From Hyphomicrobiales bacterium (lineage in GTDB: Bacteria; Pseudomonadota; Alphaproteobacteria; Rhizobiales; Rhizobiaceae): a stretch of 64,000 bases of DNA. This document shows positions 17,472 through 25,547 of the stretch, piece after piece. The notes under the pieces were generated by a model. It worked only from the letters and a program-made list of their open reading frames with translations, searched no databases and was not told the origin of the DNA. Every line of letters begins with the position of its first letter. The first letter of the stretch is position 1. The translations under genes were made by a program, and so were the position numbers. The stretch is taken from assembly GCA_900472785.1 (NCBI GenBank), contig UCJH01000009.1:10382-74381 (forward strand), written 5' to 3'.

Positions 17472-18596
17472 TCAAAGGTCCATATGCGAGCGGCCGCGCA
17501 GCAATATCCACAGGAAGAAGGGCGCACCGGCAAAGGCAGTGATGATGCCGATCGGCAATTCTGCCGGTGGCACGATGGTGCGGGCGATCATGTCCGCAAA
17601 GATCAACAGCGTGCCCCCCAGTAGCGCCGAAGCCGGCAAGAGATATCGATGGTCCGGACCGATGACGAGACGCAAGACATGCGGCACGACGATGCCGACG
17701 AAACCGATGCCGCCGCTGACGGCAACCGATGCGCCGGTTGCGGCCGCGACGCTGACGATGGCAATGTTCTTCACCCTCTGGACCGGGATGCCCATGTGGA
17801 AGGCCGCTGCCTCGCCAAGCGTCAAGGCGTTGAGGCCGCGGGCCAGGAAGGGAACGACGGCCAGCGACAGAAGGATGATCGGGCCGGCAGCCACGATCTT
17901 CGTCCAGTTTGCACCGGCAAGTGACCCGAGGCCCCAGAAGGTCAGGTCGCGCAGTTGCTTGTCGTCGGCAACGAAGATCAGCACGCCGGTGACGGCTCCG
18001 GCAAGGGCTCCCAGCGCAATCCCGGCGAGAAGCATGGTTGCGACCGAGGTCTGGCCGCTGCGCGTGGCGATCCGGTAGAGAAGCAGCGTCGTTGCAAGCC
18101 CACCGAAGAAAGCCGCGACCGGCAGCGTGTAAAAGCCGAACACTGCAAACAGAGGCCCGAACACTGACGAGCCGAGCACGATCATCAGCACCGCACCCAG
18201 GCTGGCACCCGAGGAAACTCCGACCAGTCCGGGATCCGCCAGCGGATTGCGGAACAGCCCCTGCATGACCACGCCGGAGACGGCGAGCGACGCGCCGACC
18301 ATGAGACCGAGCACCGCGCGGGGGAGGCGGATGTCGAGGATGATGATCCGGTCGCGCACGCTCAGAACCTGCTCGATATCGTTCAGGCCGAGAACGCCCC
18401 GCATCACGTTCGACAACGAAGCATCGGCCGCGCCTGTCATGATAGAGGCGCAGAACATGATGGCCGTGACGAGGACCAGCACGCCGATCAGCAGACGAGC
18501 CAAGCGCGAACGATCGCCGGACAGCCAGTCTGATCTCAAGCGAACAAAAAAGCCGGCTCCATGACCATCAGCCATCATCGTATCACTGCGAGACAT
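17472..18596 (-). CDS. hmuU: Heme ABC transporter permease (FecCD family)
   Basis: 374-residue FecCD-type permease with about ten membrane helices, beginning LLIGVLVLVTAIMFCASIM. The family stretch LPRAVLGLMVGASLAVSGVVMQGLFRNPLADPGLVGVSSGA is intact, and GGIGFVGIVVPHVLRLVIGPDHR forms the ATPase-docking loop near the C-terminus. It moves heme across the inner membrane. Start placed at ATG 18596, behind GGAAAAG, overlapping the hmuT end by 14 bases; ATGs at 18620 and 18578 are alternatives. Confidence 0.9.
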   Translation of the reverse strand: MSRSDTMMADGHGAGFFVRLRSDWLSGDRSRLARLLIGVLVLVTAIMFCASIMTGAADASLSNVMRGVLGLNDIEQVLSVRDRIIILDIRLPRAVLGLMVGASLAVSGVVMQGLFRNPLADPGLVGVSSGASLGAVLMIVLGSSVFGPLFAVFGFYTLPVAAFFGGLATTLLLYRIATRSGQTSVATMLLAGIALGALAGAVTGVLIFVADDKQLRDLTFWGLGSLAGANWTKIVAAGPIILLSLAVVPFLARGLNALTLGEAAAFHMGIPVQRVKNIAIVSVAAATGASVAVSGGIGFVGIVVPHVLRLVIGPDHRYLLPASALLGGTLLIFADMIARTIVPPAELPIGIITAFAGAPFFLWILLRGRSHMDL

Positions 18597-19530
18597 TCGC
18601 TTTTCCATAGACGGCGGCATTCAATTCGCGCACTGCGGCAGCCGTCCGGGGACCGAAACCAAGCAGGTGCAAGCCGTCCATGCGGATGACGGTTTTTGTT
18701 TTGGCCGCAGGCGTCAGGCTAAGAGCCGGGTGCGCGAACAGATCGGCATCGCTCGCCGAATGATCTCCGCCGCGGGTCATCATCAACACGACATCCGGTT
18801 TCGCCTCGATGATCGCCTCGTCCGTGAGAGCCTTGTAACCCTTGAAGCTATCCGTGGCGTTGACCACGCCGGAGAGCTGGATGATACCGTCCGCTGCCGT
18901 ACCGGAGCCGGAAGCCATGATCTTTCCGCCCTGCGTGCTGAGGATGAACAGCACGCGCTTGCGCTCCGTTGCCGGACGCTTTGCCGCATCCGCGACGGCA
19001 GCGTCGAGATCGGCCTTGACCTGAACGGCAAGCTTCTCCGCCTTCTCCGGAACGCCGAGAAATGTGCCGACAGTCCTGATCTTTGCGATGATGCCGGCGC
19101 CGTCATAGGCATCCGGAACGGTTTCAAACGGAATTTTGGCGTTGTCGAGCAGGGCCAGCGCCTCCGGCGGGCCGCTGCCTTGGACGGCGATGATCGCACT
19201 CGGATTGGTCGCCATGACGCCTTCAGCGGAGAGCTGGCGCATGTAGCCGACATCCGGAATTTTTAGCGCCGCTTCGGGATAGACGCTGGTCGAGTCCCGC
19301 CCGACCAGCCGTTTTTCCTCGCCAAGCGCATAGATGATTTCCGTGATGGCGCCGCCGACTGAAACCAGCCGCGACGTATCGGGCCGCTGCATCTCCTGCG
19401 CAACGGCCGCGCGGACAAAGGATGCTGTGCCCGGCGCTGCGACCGGAAGGAAGAAGGGCGCCGACACGGCGATCACGGCGACAGCCAGCTCCCAGGACCG
19501 CAGCCTGCGGAAATCATATCCGTTCTTCAT
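18583..19530 (-). CDS. hmuT: Periplasmic heme-binding protein
   Basis: 315-residue class III (helical-backbone) binding protein. Residues ~1-45 form a long signal peptide (Arg-rich start, WELAVAVIAVSAPFFLPVAAPG, cleavage near AVAQ). The mature part starts with the typical RLVSVGGAITEIIYALGEEKRLVGRDSTS, where heme receptors place a binding Tyr shortly after (SVYPEA). It hands heme from the outer-membrane receptor to HmuU. GGAGCGCGGCTC precedes the ATG; hmuS ends 13 bases upstream. The TonB-dependent heme receptor itself is not in the window. Confidence 0.92.
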   Translation of the reverse strand: MKNGYDFRRLRSWELAVAVIAVSAPFFLPVAAPGTASFVRAAVAQEMQRPDTSRLVSVGGAITEIIYALGEEKRLVGRDSTSVYPEAALKIPDVGYMRQLSAEGVMATNPSAIIAVQGSGPPEALALLDNAKIPFETVPDAYDGAGIIAKIRTVGTFLGVPEKAEKLAVQVKADLDAAVADAAKRPATERKRVLFILSTQGGKIMASGSGTAADGIIQLSGVVNATDSFKGYKALTDEAIIEAKPDVVLMMTRGGDHSASDADLFAHPALSLTPAAKTKTVIRMDGLHLLGFGPRTAAAVRELNAAVYGKANVSQ

Positions 19531-19543
19531 GAGCCGCGCTCCT

Positions 19544-20599
19544 TCAAGCCGCTACGGTGGTATCGAGGCGTTGCAGGCCTTCCATGATCGCGCGCCATTC
19601 GGAGCGTTCGGCCACGCCCTCCTTGCGCTTGCCGAAGAACTGGATGACCATATCCCCCTTGGAATCCAGGGCCTCCAGCGAGGTCACGTGCCCATCGGCC
19701 GTCGGCTTGCGCACCGCCCAGATTTCGGCCAGGTGATCCGTGCGCAGGTGCAGATGGAAAGTGGGATCCATCACGTTCAGCCAGGGCCCCATGGTCTTGA
19801 TGCTGGCAACCGGTCCGGAATGAATCTGGATGATGCCGGGATTGCCGACGAAGCACATGATCGGCAATTCGATGTCCGCCGATTGCACCATCATCGTTTC
19901 GATGGCCGACGCGTCCAGCTTCCAGGCAAAGTCCTCGCCGATGCTGTTCAGCGCCTGGCGGCGGTCGAGCTTCAGCCGGCGCAGGATGCCGTGGAACTGA
20001 TGCGTATCGGTCATCTTTTCCCACTGGCTACGCAATTCGGCGTGGTCGACGATGCTTTCAGCCTCCGCAGCCGCAACCGTCTTCGGTTCAGCGCGGAAGG
20101 TCTGGCTCTGGTCTTCCAGCCGGAAGTCCTCGACGATCTTCTCATAGGCTGCAAGGTTCGAGGCGGCGCGCAGGTGCATTTTGTGCACGGCGGTTCCCTG
20201 CGCATCGAAGAATTGCAGGCTGCGGCGGATTTCCTCGCCATCGGTCTTGGTCACGGCAAAGCCATGCACCCAGGCGCCTGGAAAAACCCGAAGGTCAATG
20301 TCCGCGCCAAGCACGAGCGTTGCCTGTTTGCCCGGCGTGACATTGTCGTAGACGCCGACTTTTTCGTGCACGGCGCTTTCATTGCGGGTCAGCGCCATGA
20401 CTTCACCAAGCTCCTGCGCGCGTCCGAGGAACCTGTTGGCGTCGCCATCGATGCGCACCGCAGTCAGACCGCATTCCGCGGCAACGAGGGCCGCTTCGGA
20501 AATGCCGAGCTGGGCCGCGATGTCACGCTCGCGAAGCTTGGGGTTGGCGGCGCGGTAGGCGCGGATTTCGGCGGGGGAGGCAAGCGTATTCTCGGTCAT
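19544..20599 (-). CDS. hmuS: Hemin-degrading/heme-handling protein HmuS
   Basis: 351-residue HemS/ChuS-type cytoplasmic protein made of two similar halves (about 1-175 and 176-351). Repeated elements include VFPGAWVHGFAV in the first half and LHLRTDHLAEIWAVRKP in the second, the latter matching the heme-pocket region of the family. Members bind heme after import and degrade it or pass it on. It starts 7 bases after the hmuP stop. Confidence 0.93.
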   Translation of the reverse strand: MTENTLASPAEIRAYRAANPKLRERDIAAQLGISEAALVAAECGLTAVRIDGDANRFLGRAQELGEVMALTRNESAVHEKVGVYDNVTPGKQATLVLGADIDLRVFPGAWVHGFAVTKTDGEEIRRSLQFFDAQGTAVHKMHLRAASNLAAYEKIVEDFRLEDQSQTFRAEPKTVAAAEAESIVDHAELRSQWEKMTDTHQFHGILRRLKLDRRQALNSIGEDFAWKLDASAIETMMVQSADIELPIMCFVGNPGIIQIHSGPVASIKTMGPWLNVMDPTFHLHLRTDHLAEIWAVRKPTADGHVTSLEALDSKGDMVIQFFGKRKEGVAERSEWRAIMEGLQRLDTTVAA

Positions 20600-20606
20600 G
20601 GGTGGC

Positions 20607-20786
20607 CTATTTGTTCAGTATGAGTTTGCCCTGACGGGTGATTTTCATGCGGTAGATCGAACCGTCATGGGCGATCAGAATTTCGTTTTCCCCGCGAAAG
20701 AGATCGCGGCTTTCGACCACGCGCTGGGTCTGGCCCTGCATGGTCGATCGCGGGATAGCCTGTGCTGTGTCGGTGTCGGTTGGCAT
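20607..20786 (-). CDS. hmuP: Hemin uptake protein HmuP/HemP
   Basis: 59-residue small protein with the HemP core VVESRDLFRGENEILIAHDG then SIYRMKITRQGKLIL at the C-terminus. In rhizobia HmuP is needed for heme use and acts as a co-activator of heme receptor expression. The open frame continues to an ATG at 20882, which would give 91 residues. The shorter start is preferred because the extra N-terminus is not family-like and because a candidate iron-responsive operator (20867-20881) overlaps the longer start. First gene of hmuPSTUV. Confidence 0.82.
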   Translation of the reverse strand: MPTDTDTAQAIPRSTMQGQTQRVVESRDLFRGENEILIAHDGSIYRMKITRQGKLILNK

Positions 20787-20866
20787 AACAGGCGTGATGT
20801 CCTGATCATGGCGGCAGAAAGCAGGGCATTCCACCCGCCAGCGCCGTGTCGTTGCGATTAGTATCT

Positions 20867-20881
20867 TGACTTCATTACTCA
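20867..20881. promoter_or_regulatory. Candidate RirA iron-responsive operator (TGA-N9-TCA)
   Basis: TGACTTCATTACTCA fits the TGA-N9-TCA iron-responsive operator reported for RirA in rhizobia. It lies 81-95 bases upstream of the preferred hmuP start and between the two divergent heme-related transcription units. Short degenerate motif, so chance occurrence is possible. Confidence 0.4.
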
Positions 20882-20992
20882 TCTTTTATTATGGACGCAA
20901 TACCGGATTTTTAAGTCTAGTATCACGCGGTTGATATCCGCGGCGGGCGATAGGACCTCACTCGTCCAGGCGCCGATAAAGGGTGAAAAAAC

Positions 20993-21424
20993 ATGAAGAG
21001 ACTTCAGGAAATCGTGATGGGCGTCATACTTGCGTCCACCTGCTTGGGTGGTCCGGTGTTCGCGCAGAACGCCACCGGGGCGCTGAGCATCGAGTTGAAC
21101 GATCTCGTTGCCAGTGAAAAAGGCTGCAAGTTCACCTTCGTCGCCGACAATGGCCTTTCGCAGTCCTTGTCCAAGGTCTCGTTCGAATTCGTGCTGTTCG
21201 ATCAGAAGGGGCTGGTCGAGCGCATGGCCGTACTCGATTTCCGCGATCTGCCATCGGGCAAGGTGAAGGTTCGGCAGTTCGACCTGCCCGGAACGAAATG
21301 CGACGCGGTCAAGAGCTTGCTGATCAACGATACGCCGGTCTGCGCCGGCGAGGGTTTGGCGAAAGACGCCTGTATGAAGGCCTTGAAGACGGGTTCCAAA
21401 TCGCCCGTCGAGCTCAAGGGCTGA
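20993..21424 (+). CDS. Secreted protein of unknown function next to tonB
   Basis: 143 residues with a signal peptide (VMGVILASTCLGGPVFA, cleavage before QNATGA). The mature protein is a small, probably all-beta domain with three Cys (KGCKF, GTKCD, PVCAG), likely oxidised in the periplasm. GGGTGAAAA precedes the ATG. It diverges from hmuP and lies 31 bases before tonB, so it is probably co-transcribed with tonB and iron regulated. I do not recognise a characterised family; a role in heme uptake or TonB function is inferred from position only. Confidence 0.7.
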   Translation: MKRLQEIVMGVILASTCLGGPVFAQNATGALSIELNDLVASEKGCKFTFVADNGLSQSLSKVSFEFVLFDQKGLVERMAVLDFRDLPSGKVKVRQFDLPGTKCDAVKSLLINDTPVCAGEGLAKDACMKALKTGSKSPVELKG

Positions 21425-21455
21425 CAACGCCTGCGCCGACAGAACTGGTATTGAT

Positions 21456-22388
21456 ATGAAATCCACGCTGAAATGGACTGTCGCGATCGCCTTGTCGCTT
21501 CTCGCGCATGCGGGGGCTGCAACGCTCTTCGAGGCGCCGCCGGAACAGGCAGAGATTGCCGGCGGCGAGGCGATGGAAGTCACGCTACTCGGAAATGCAT
21601 TCGAGGATACGCTTCAGGCGGGCGATCCGACCGAGCCCGTCGATCCTGTGGAAGAGGAGCCGGAAGAGGTCGAGCCGATCGAATCGGAAGTCGCCGAGGC
21701 CGTGCCCCAGGAAATCCCGCCGATCCAGTCGGAAGTTGCCGCGGAAACGCCAACCGACGTGCCGCCCGTCGAGGCGGATATCATCCTGCCTTCCGATGAA
21801 CTGCCGCCTGTTGCCGTTGCACAAGCAGAGGTGACGGCGAGTGTCCCGCCCGTGGAGACCGTCGTGCCGGAGGAGAAGCCCGAGCAGAAGCCGGAGCCAG
21901 AAAAGGTCGAGAAGAAGGAAATCAAGAAGCCTGAGCCCAAGAAGGAAAAGCCCGTCAAGAAGAAGGTAACGCGCCGGAAGACGGGTGACGACGGTTCAAA
22001 CGTTGCGTCACAAAGCAAAGGGCAGGCGGACGGTGCCGAGAATGCAAAGGTGAGCACCTCTCAAGGCAAGAAAGGTGCGCAGTCGCGGCAGTCGGGCAAC
22101 GCTGCAGTTTCCAATTATTCCGGGAAGATCCGCTCCAAGCTGAACCGGGCGTTTCGTTATCCCGCCGCCGCCAAGCGCGAGGGGCTGCGTGGGATTGCGC
22201 AGGTGCGTTTCACGGTTTCCGCAAGTGGGTCGGTCAGCGGCGTCAGTATCGCAAGAAGCGCCGGTTCGCCCGTTCTCGATCAGGCGGCAATTGAAGCGGT
22301 TCATCGCGCATCTCCGTTTCCCGCGATCCCGGAGGGCGCTGGCAGGAGCAACTGGTCGTTTACGATTCCGCTGGCGTTCACGCGCTAA
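21456..22388 (+). CDS. tonB: TonB family energy transducer
   Basis: 310 residues. An N-terminal membrane anchor (WTVAIALSLLAHAGAATLFEA, about 5-25, with the SxxxH-type pattern that contacts ExbD) is followed by a long Pro/Glu then Pro/Lys linker (about 50-175), and a TonB_C domain at 215-310 (YSGKIRSKLNRAFRYPAAAKREGLRGIAQVRF to SFTIPLAFTR). It couples the proton gradient to outer-membrane receptors, here most likely the heme receptor. exbB and exbD are not in the window. Confidence 0.9.
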   Translation: MKSTLKWTVAIALSLLAHAGAATLFEAPPEQAEIAGGEAMEVTLLGNAFEDTLQAGDPTEPVDPVEEEPEEVEPIESEVAEAVPQEIPPIQSEVAAETPTDVPPVEADIILPSDELPPVAVAQAEVTASVPPVETVVPEEKPEQKPEPEKVEKKEIKKPEPKKEKPVKKKVTRRKTGDDGSNVASQSKGQADGAENAKVSTSQGKKGAQSRQSGNAAVSNYSGKIRSKLNRAFRYPAAAKREGLRGIAQVRFTVSASGSVSGVSIARSAGSPVLDQAAIEAVHRASPFPAIPEGAGRSNWSFTIPLAFTR

Positions 22389-22561
22389 AATACGGATTTT
22401 CCGATTTCGGAAAAGGCAGGCGTTAAAATATGATAAAAAAACTCATGTTTATACTTTACTCGATTTATCAAGTTTTATAGGGTCGCCTTATCGAAGAATC
22501 GAAACGGACGATTTTGCGCCGGAAGCCGGTGTGAGCGAACGCAAGGGCGGAGACGACAGGC

Positions 22562-22987
22562 ATGCACGACAAGAAGCGTCAGCAGCGGACGAAAGCCCGT
22601 TACGACCAGCCATCCGCTGCGGTCGAAAAGTCCGTGGATGTCGCCCGTCCGGCGCTGGCCTCGACGCTGGAGGGTCGAAGCTTTCTCTATGTCGGCGGGC
22701 GCGATTGTCAGGTGGCGCATCTGCGCCAGATCGCCAGTTCCTATGGTGCGGAGCTGATCCACCACGACGGCGGCCTGCGTGAGGCGGTGTCGCGGATCGA
22801 CAATGTCCTGCCCTCGGTCGATTGCGTTTTCTGCCCCATCGATTGCATCAGCCATGACGCGTGCTTGCGCGTGAAAACCGGCTGCAAGAAGTGGGGCAAG
22901 GCCTTCGTCCCATTGCGCAACGGCAGCAAATCCAGCCTGGAGCGGGCGTTCCAGGAACTGAGCACCAGCCAGACCCGCGCCAGCTGA
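22562..22987 (+). CDS. DUF2325 domain protein
   Basis: 141 residues. After a charged, disordered start the DUF2325 domain spans about 40-130: SFLYVGGRDCQVAHLRQIASSYGAELIHHDGGL, with SRIDNVLPSVDCVFCPIDCISHDACLRVKTGCKK. Five Cys/His positions (C49, C88, C92, H95, C98) could bind metal or heme. DUF2325 genes are common near heme and iron uptake loci in alphaproteobacteria. It lies 174 bases after tonB; the AT-rich gap (22389-22561) contains an inverted repeat TTTTCCGA/TCGGAAAA at 22397-22414. Function unknown. Confidence 0.78.
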   Translation: MHDKKRQQRTKARYDQPSAAVEKSVDVARPALASTLEGRSFLYVGGRDCQVAHLRQIASSYGAELIHHDGGLREAVSRIDNVLPSVDCVFCPIDCISHDACLRVKTGCKKWGKAFVPLRNGSKSSLERAFQELSTSQTRAS

Positions 22988-23042
22988 TCCATCAGAGTTT
23001 TCGGCGCGCCAGACTTGCGCTCGCGCGGCGACGGAGGAAGAC

Positions 23043-23312
23043 ATGCACGAAGAGCGTCCGGATCGATACATAATGATCGGGCTTCATAAGATGGCTGCGC
23101 AGGTCGGCGACGGCCTTGTTCCTGAGATCTACGAGCTTTTGATGTCTCGTAGCCGCCATCTTGAGGAAAATCCGAATGTCGTGGAATTTCCGGCCTGGCA
23201 GGCACGTCCGCCGGTTCGCGAAGGATTTGCAGTTGCGCCGATTGCGCAGAACAATATCCTTTCCTTCCCAGTTGCGGCCGATATGCCAGCCGCACAGATC
23301 AATGGAAGGTAA
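23043..23312 (+). CDS. Small conserved-looking protein in the heme locus, function unknown
   Basis: 89 residues, no signal peptide or membrane segment. It starts MHEERPDRYIMIGLHKMAAQVGDGLVPEIYELL and has a Pro-rich tail. A strong GGAGGAAG site precedes the ATG, so it is surely translated. It lies 55 bases after the DUF2325 gene and 7 bases before the monooxygenase gene, on the same strand, as part of an apparent tonB-linked iron operon. No known family recognised. Confidence 0.65.
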   Translation: MHEERPDRYIMIGLHKMAAQVGDGLVPEIYELLMSRSRHLEENPNVVEFPAWQARPPVREGFAVAPIAQNNILSFPVAADMPAAQINGR

Positions 23313-23319
23313 GCGCCCG

Positions 23320-23634
23320 ATGTTTTATGCAATGAACCGTTTCCGGATCGCGATCGGCCATGAAGAGGCGTTTGAAGCCGTCTGGAAGAACCGCGATTCC
23401 AGCCTGGCGGAAATGCCTGGTTTCATCGAGTTCAAGCTGCTGCGCGGCGAAACGGTTGCCGACGAGGGTTATACGCTGTTCGTCTCCAGTTCGATCTGGC
23501 GCGACCGCGACGCCTTTGGCGCCTGGACAAAATCCGAAAATTTCCGCGCGGCCCATAAAAATGCCGGCGACAACAGGGCGATGTATCTCGGTCCGCCGAA
23601 GTTCGAGGGCTTTTCGGTCGTCGAGGGCGCGTGA
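23320..23634 (+). CDS. IsdG-like antibiotic biosynthesis monooxygenase (candidate heme-degrading enzyme)
   Basis: 104-residue ABM-fold protein: FYAMNRFRIAIGHEEAFEAVWKNR, LRGETVADEGYTLFVSSSIWRDRDAF, WTKSENFRAAHKNAG. The catalytic set of IsdG-type heme monooxygenases (Asn near residue 6, Trp near 66, His near 76) appears matched by N6 in AMNRF, W67 in FGAWTKSENF and H77 in FRAAHK. In this locus a heme-cleaving role is likely. Start at ATG 23320 with GGAAGGTAA upstream; the open frame extends to 23161 but that overlaps the preceding gene. Its TGA overlaps the start of the next gene. Confidence 0.75.
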   Translation: MFYAMNRFRIAIGHEEAFEAVWKNRDSSLAEMPGFIEFKLLRGETVADEGYTLFVSSSIWRDRDAFGAWTKSENFRAAHKNAGDNRAMYLGPPKFEGFSVVEGA

Positions 23635-24005
23635 TGTCGGCACGGTCGGAGGATGACCGCATCGAGGTTTTGCCCGTCCTGCCGTCGCTCAATCTGAGCG
23701 AGACGCTCAATTTCTACCGAGGCAAACTGGGCTTCTCCACCGTGGTCCACCAGGACGACAGCTATCTCATCCTGCGCCGGGAGGAGATGGAAATCCATTT
23801 CTGGCTGGCCAAGGACCGAAGCCTTTGCGAGAGCACGTCAGTCTATCTGCGCGGCGGTGGAATTGGCGATCTGCATCGCGAGTTTACCGCAAGTGCGGTG
23901 CCGCGGCTTAGCCCGATGACTGTCCGGCCATGGAATATGGAAGAGTTCTACATCCACGATCCGCATGGCAATCTCCTGCGCTTCGGCCGGACCCCGCAGC
24001 TTTAA
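23634..24005 (+). CDS. VOC-superfamily (glyoxalase/bleomycin resistance-like) protein
   Basis: 123 residues of a single vicinal-oxygen-chelate module: VLPVLPSLNLSETLNFYRGKLGFSTVVHQDDSYLILRRE, and MEEFYIHDPHGNLLRFGR at the end, where His and Glu/Asp positions would bind metal. Bleomycin-resistance-like proteins bind small hydrophobic drugs; chromosomal copies are often of unknown substrate. ATG 23634 overlaps the previous stop; a GTG at 23631 is also possible. Last gene of the plus-strand run. Confidence 0.78.
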   Translation: MSARSEDDRIEVLPVLPSLNLSETLNFYRGKLGFSTVVHQDDSYLILRREEMEIHFWLAKDRSLCESTSVYLRGGGIGDLHREFTASAVPRLSPMTVRPWNMEEFYIHDPHGNLLRFGRTPQL

Positions 24006-24017
24006 CGCGCCGGATGC

Positions 24018-24386
24018 TCAAGCTTCCCGTCGCGGCAGGACGGCGCCGAGCGCAACCGCGAGCCAACCCGCCATCATCAGCACGCCGCCGGTCGGGGCGG
24101 ACATCGGGAACAACCCGTGTCCGAAAAAATGCCGCGTTGTCAGGTCGGCTGCAAACAGGGCGGTGCCGATGGCCAGGAGAATGGCGGCGGGCGCTGCGGA
24201 GCGGAATTGCGGCCAGGCGGCATAAAGCGCGATCAGGGCAGGGGCATGCGCGAGGCACATGGCCGATGCGCCCCCCAGCAGGCGTGGATCGGCCCCATGC
24301 GATGCCGCGGCTGCGCTGATGACGCCTGAAAGACCCATCAGGCCGGCCACGAACAGCATCGACGATCGCAACGATGTCGTCTTCAT
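24018..24386 (-). CDS. DUF423 small membrane protein
   Basis: 122 residues with four hydrophobic helices (LFVAGLMGLSGVISAAAASHG, AHAPALIALYAAW, AAPAAILLAIGTALFAADL, APTGGVLMMAGWLAVALGAV). The AASHG motif after the first helix and the final GG-x-x-x-x-x-GW are typical of DUF423 (YgdD) proteins. Function unknown. It starts 3 bases after the truncated hemoglobin stop, so the two are probably co-transcribed. Confidence 0.82.
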   Translation of the reverse strand: MKTTSLRSSMLFVAGLMGLSGVISAAAASHGADPRLLGGASAMCLAHAPALIALYAAWPQFRSAAPAAILLAIGTALFAADLTTRHFFGHGLFPMSAPTGGVLMMAGWLAVALGAVLPRREA

Positions 24387-24389
24387 ATT

Positions 24390-24785
24390 CTACTCTTCCC
24401 TGTTCTGCATATGGTGGGCAAGCCGGGTGACCGGTTCGAGAATGACATCGCGCAGTTGCGCATGAGCGACGGTCTCTTCCAGAGCCCTGCGGAAACAGAG
24501 CAGCCATTCGTCCCGTTCGATCGCACCGATGGATGCGCCGAAGTGACGGCGGCGCAGCATCGGATGGCCGCGCTTGTCGGTGTAGAGTGGCGGGCCGCCG
24601 AGCCAGCCGGTCAGGTATTCGTAGAATTTTTCACGGCTGCCCGACAGGTCGGCCGGGTGAAGGGCACGGCAGCGTGCAGCTTCGGGCAACGTGTCCATCA
24701 ACTCATAGAAGCGCGTGGTCAGCGCCGCGACCGTCGCGTCACCGCCGATGGCATCATAAAGAGTTGTCGATCCGGCGTCCGTCAT
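24390..24785 (-). CDS. Group II truncated hemoglobin
   Basis: 131-residue 2-on-2 globin: LYDAIGGDATVAALTTRFYELM, FYEYLTGWLGGPPLYTDKRGHPMLRRRHF, and DEWLLCFRRAL. The proximal His is in RGHPMLR, and the Tyr of FYELMD plus the Trp of DEWLLC are the distal-pocket residues that mark group II. Such proteins bind O2 or NO and protect against oxidative or nitrosative stress. ATG 24785 is chosen (GGA six bases upstream); ATG 24800 would add five residues. Divergent from the TetR gene. Confidence 0.88.
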   Translation of the reverse strand: MTDAGSTTLYDAIGGDATVAALTTRFYELMDTLPEAARCRALHPADLSGSREKFYEYLTGWLGGPPLYTDKRGHPMLRRRHFGASIGAIERDEWLLCFRRALEETVAHAQLRDVILEPVTRLAHHMQNREE

Positions 24786-24904
24786 CCTGCATCCATCCAT
24801 TGTCGCTACTTTTTACTTGGGCGAAACCGGCTTCACAATGGCTTTCCGGTCCGCCGGGCGGCTTGCGGCGTTTCACCGCGGAACCCAGATTACCGAAAAT
24901 GTCG

Positions 24905-24933
24905 TTGACAAACCGTCCAGACGGTATCTTTAT
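24905..24933 (+). promoter_or_regulatory. tetR promoter with an operator between its -35 and -10 boxes
   Basis: TTGACA (24905-24910), 17 bases, CTTTAT (24928-24933). An inverted repeat ACCGTC-CA-GACGGT (24912-24925) fills the spacer, the ideal position for repression, and fits TetR-family operator size and symmetry. Transcription would begin close to the TetR ATG at 24939, which has no ribosome binding site. Confidence 0.6.
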
Positions 24934-24938
24934 GTTTT

Positions 24939-25526
24939 ATGTCCATCGCGCATCACAGAAAAAAACAGCCGGAACAGGTTCGCCAGCAGTTGCTGCAGGT
25001 GGCGGCCAGGCTCGCCTATGACCACGGCCTGGGCAATATCACGCTGGATGCGGTGTCTCAGGCCGCCGGTGTCAGCAAGGGCGGCCTGCTGCATCATTTT
25101 CCCAACAAGATGGCGTTGCTCAATGGTCTGTTCGACGACATGACGGAGAAATTCGATACGGCCATCGCCGATGCAATGCGCAGCGATCCGGTTTCACAGG
25201 GACGGTTTACGCGCGCCTATGTCTCGACCGTCTTTGCCTTCGACGAAGCGGAAGCGAAGACTGCCGAAACCGAGACCGGCGACGCCCATGCCTGGCGCGT
25301 GCTGACGATCGCGCTTCTGGCCGAACCGTCGTTGCGCGATCGTTGGCGACAATGGGTTGCGGACCGCGCCGATGAGTATATCGGCACGGATTCCTCGGCC
25401 GATTGCCAGCTTGCGCGCTTTGCCGCGGATGGCATCTGGCTCGCCGACCTTCTACATAGCCACGACCTTTCCGCAGATATTCGCCGCACAATGCTTTCGC
25501 ATCTCAAAGCGATGTCACTGCGATAA
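24939..25526 (+). CDS. TetR-family repressor of the adjacent SMR efflux gene
   Basis: 195 residues. HTH: RQQLLQVAARLAYDHGLGNITLDAVSQAAGVSKGGLLHHFPNKMALL (about 14-60), the standard TetR recognition helix pattern. The C-terminal ligand domain ends with LARFAADGIWLADLLHSHDLSADIRR (TetR_C type). It is 21 bases upstream of the SMR pump and should repress it and itself through the palindrome at 24912-24925; quaternary ammonium or similar cations are likely inducers. The ATG lies at or near the predicted transcript start, suggesting a leaderless message. Confidence 0.85.
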   Translation: MSIAHHRKKQPEQVRQQLLQVAARLAYDHGLGNITLDAVSQAAGVSKGGLLHHFPNKMALLNGLFDDMTEKFDTAIADAMRSDPVSQGRFTRAYVSTVFAFDEAEAKTAETETGDAHAWRVLTIALLAEPSLRDRWRQWVADRADEYIGTDSSADCQLARFAADGIWLADLLHSHDLSADIRRTMLSHLKAMSLR

Positions 25527-25547
25527 TTCCTTTTCCGGAGCGCTTCC

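Noticed and set aside
20787-20882. Longer N-terminus of HmuP (91 residues).
   Set aside because: Extra part is unlike HemP proteins and its start overlaps a candidate iron operator; kept only as an alternative.
22397-22414. Inverted repeat TTTTCCGA/TCGGAAAA after tonB as a terminator.
   Set aside because: Loop of two bases and no T-run; AT-rich symmetry may be chance, so no terminator was called.
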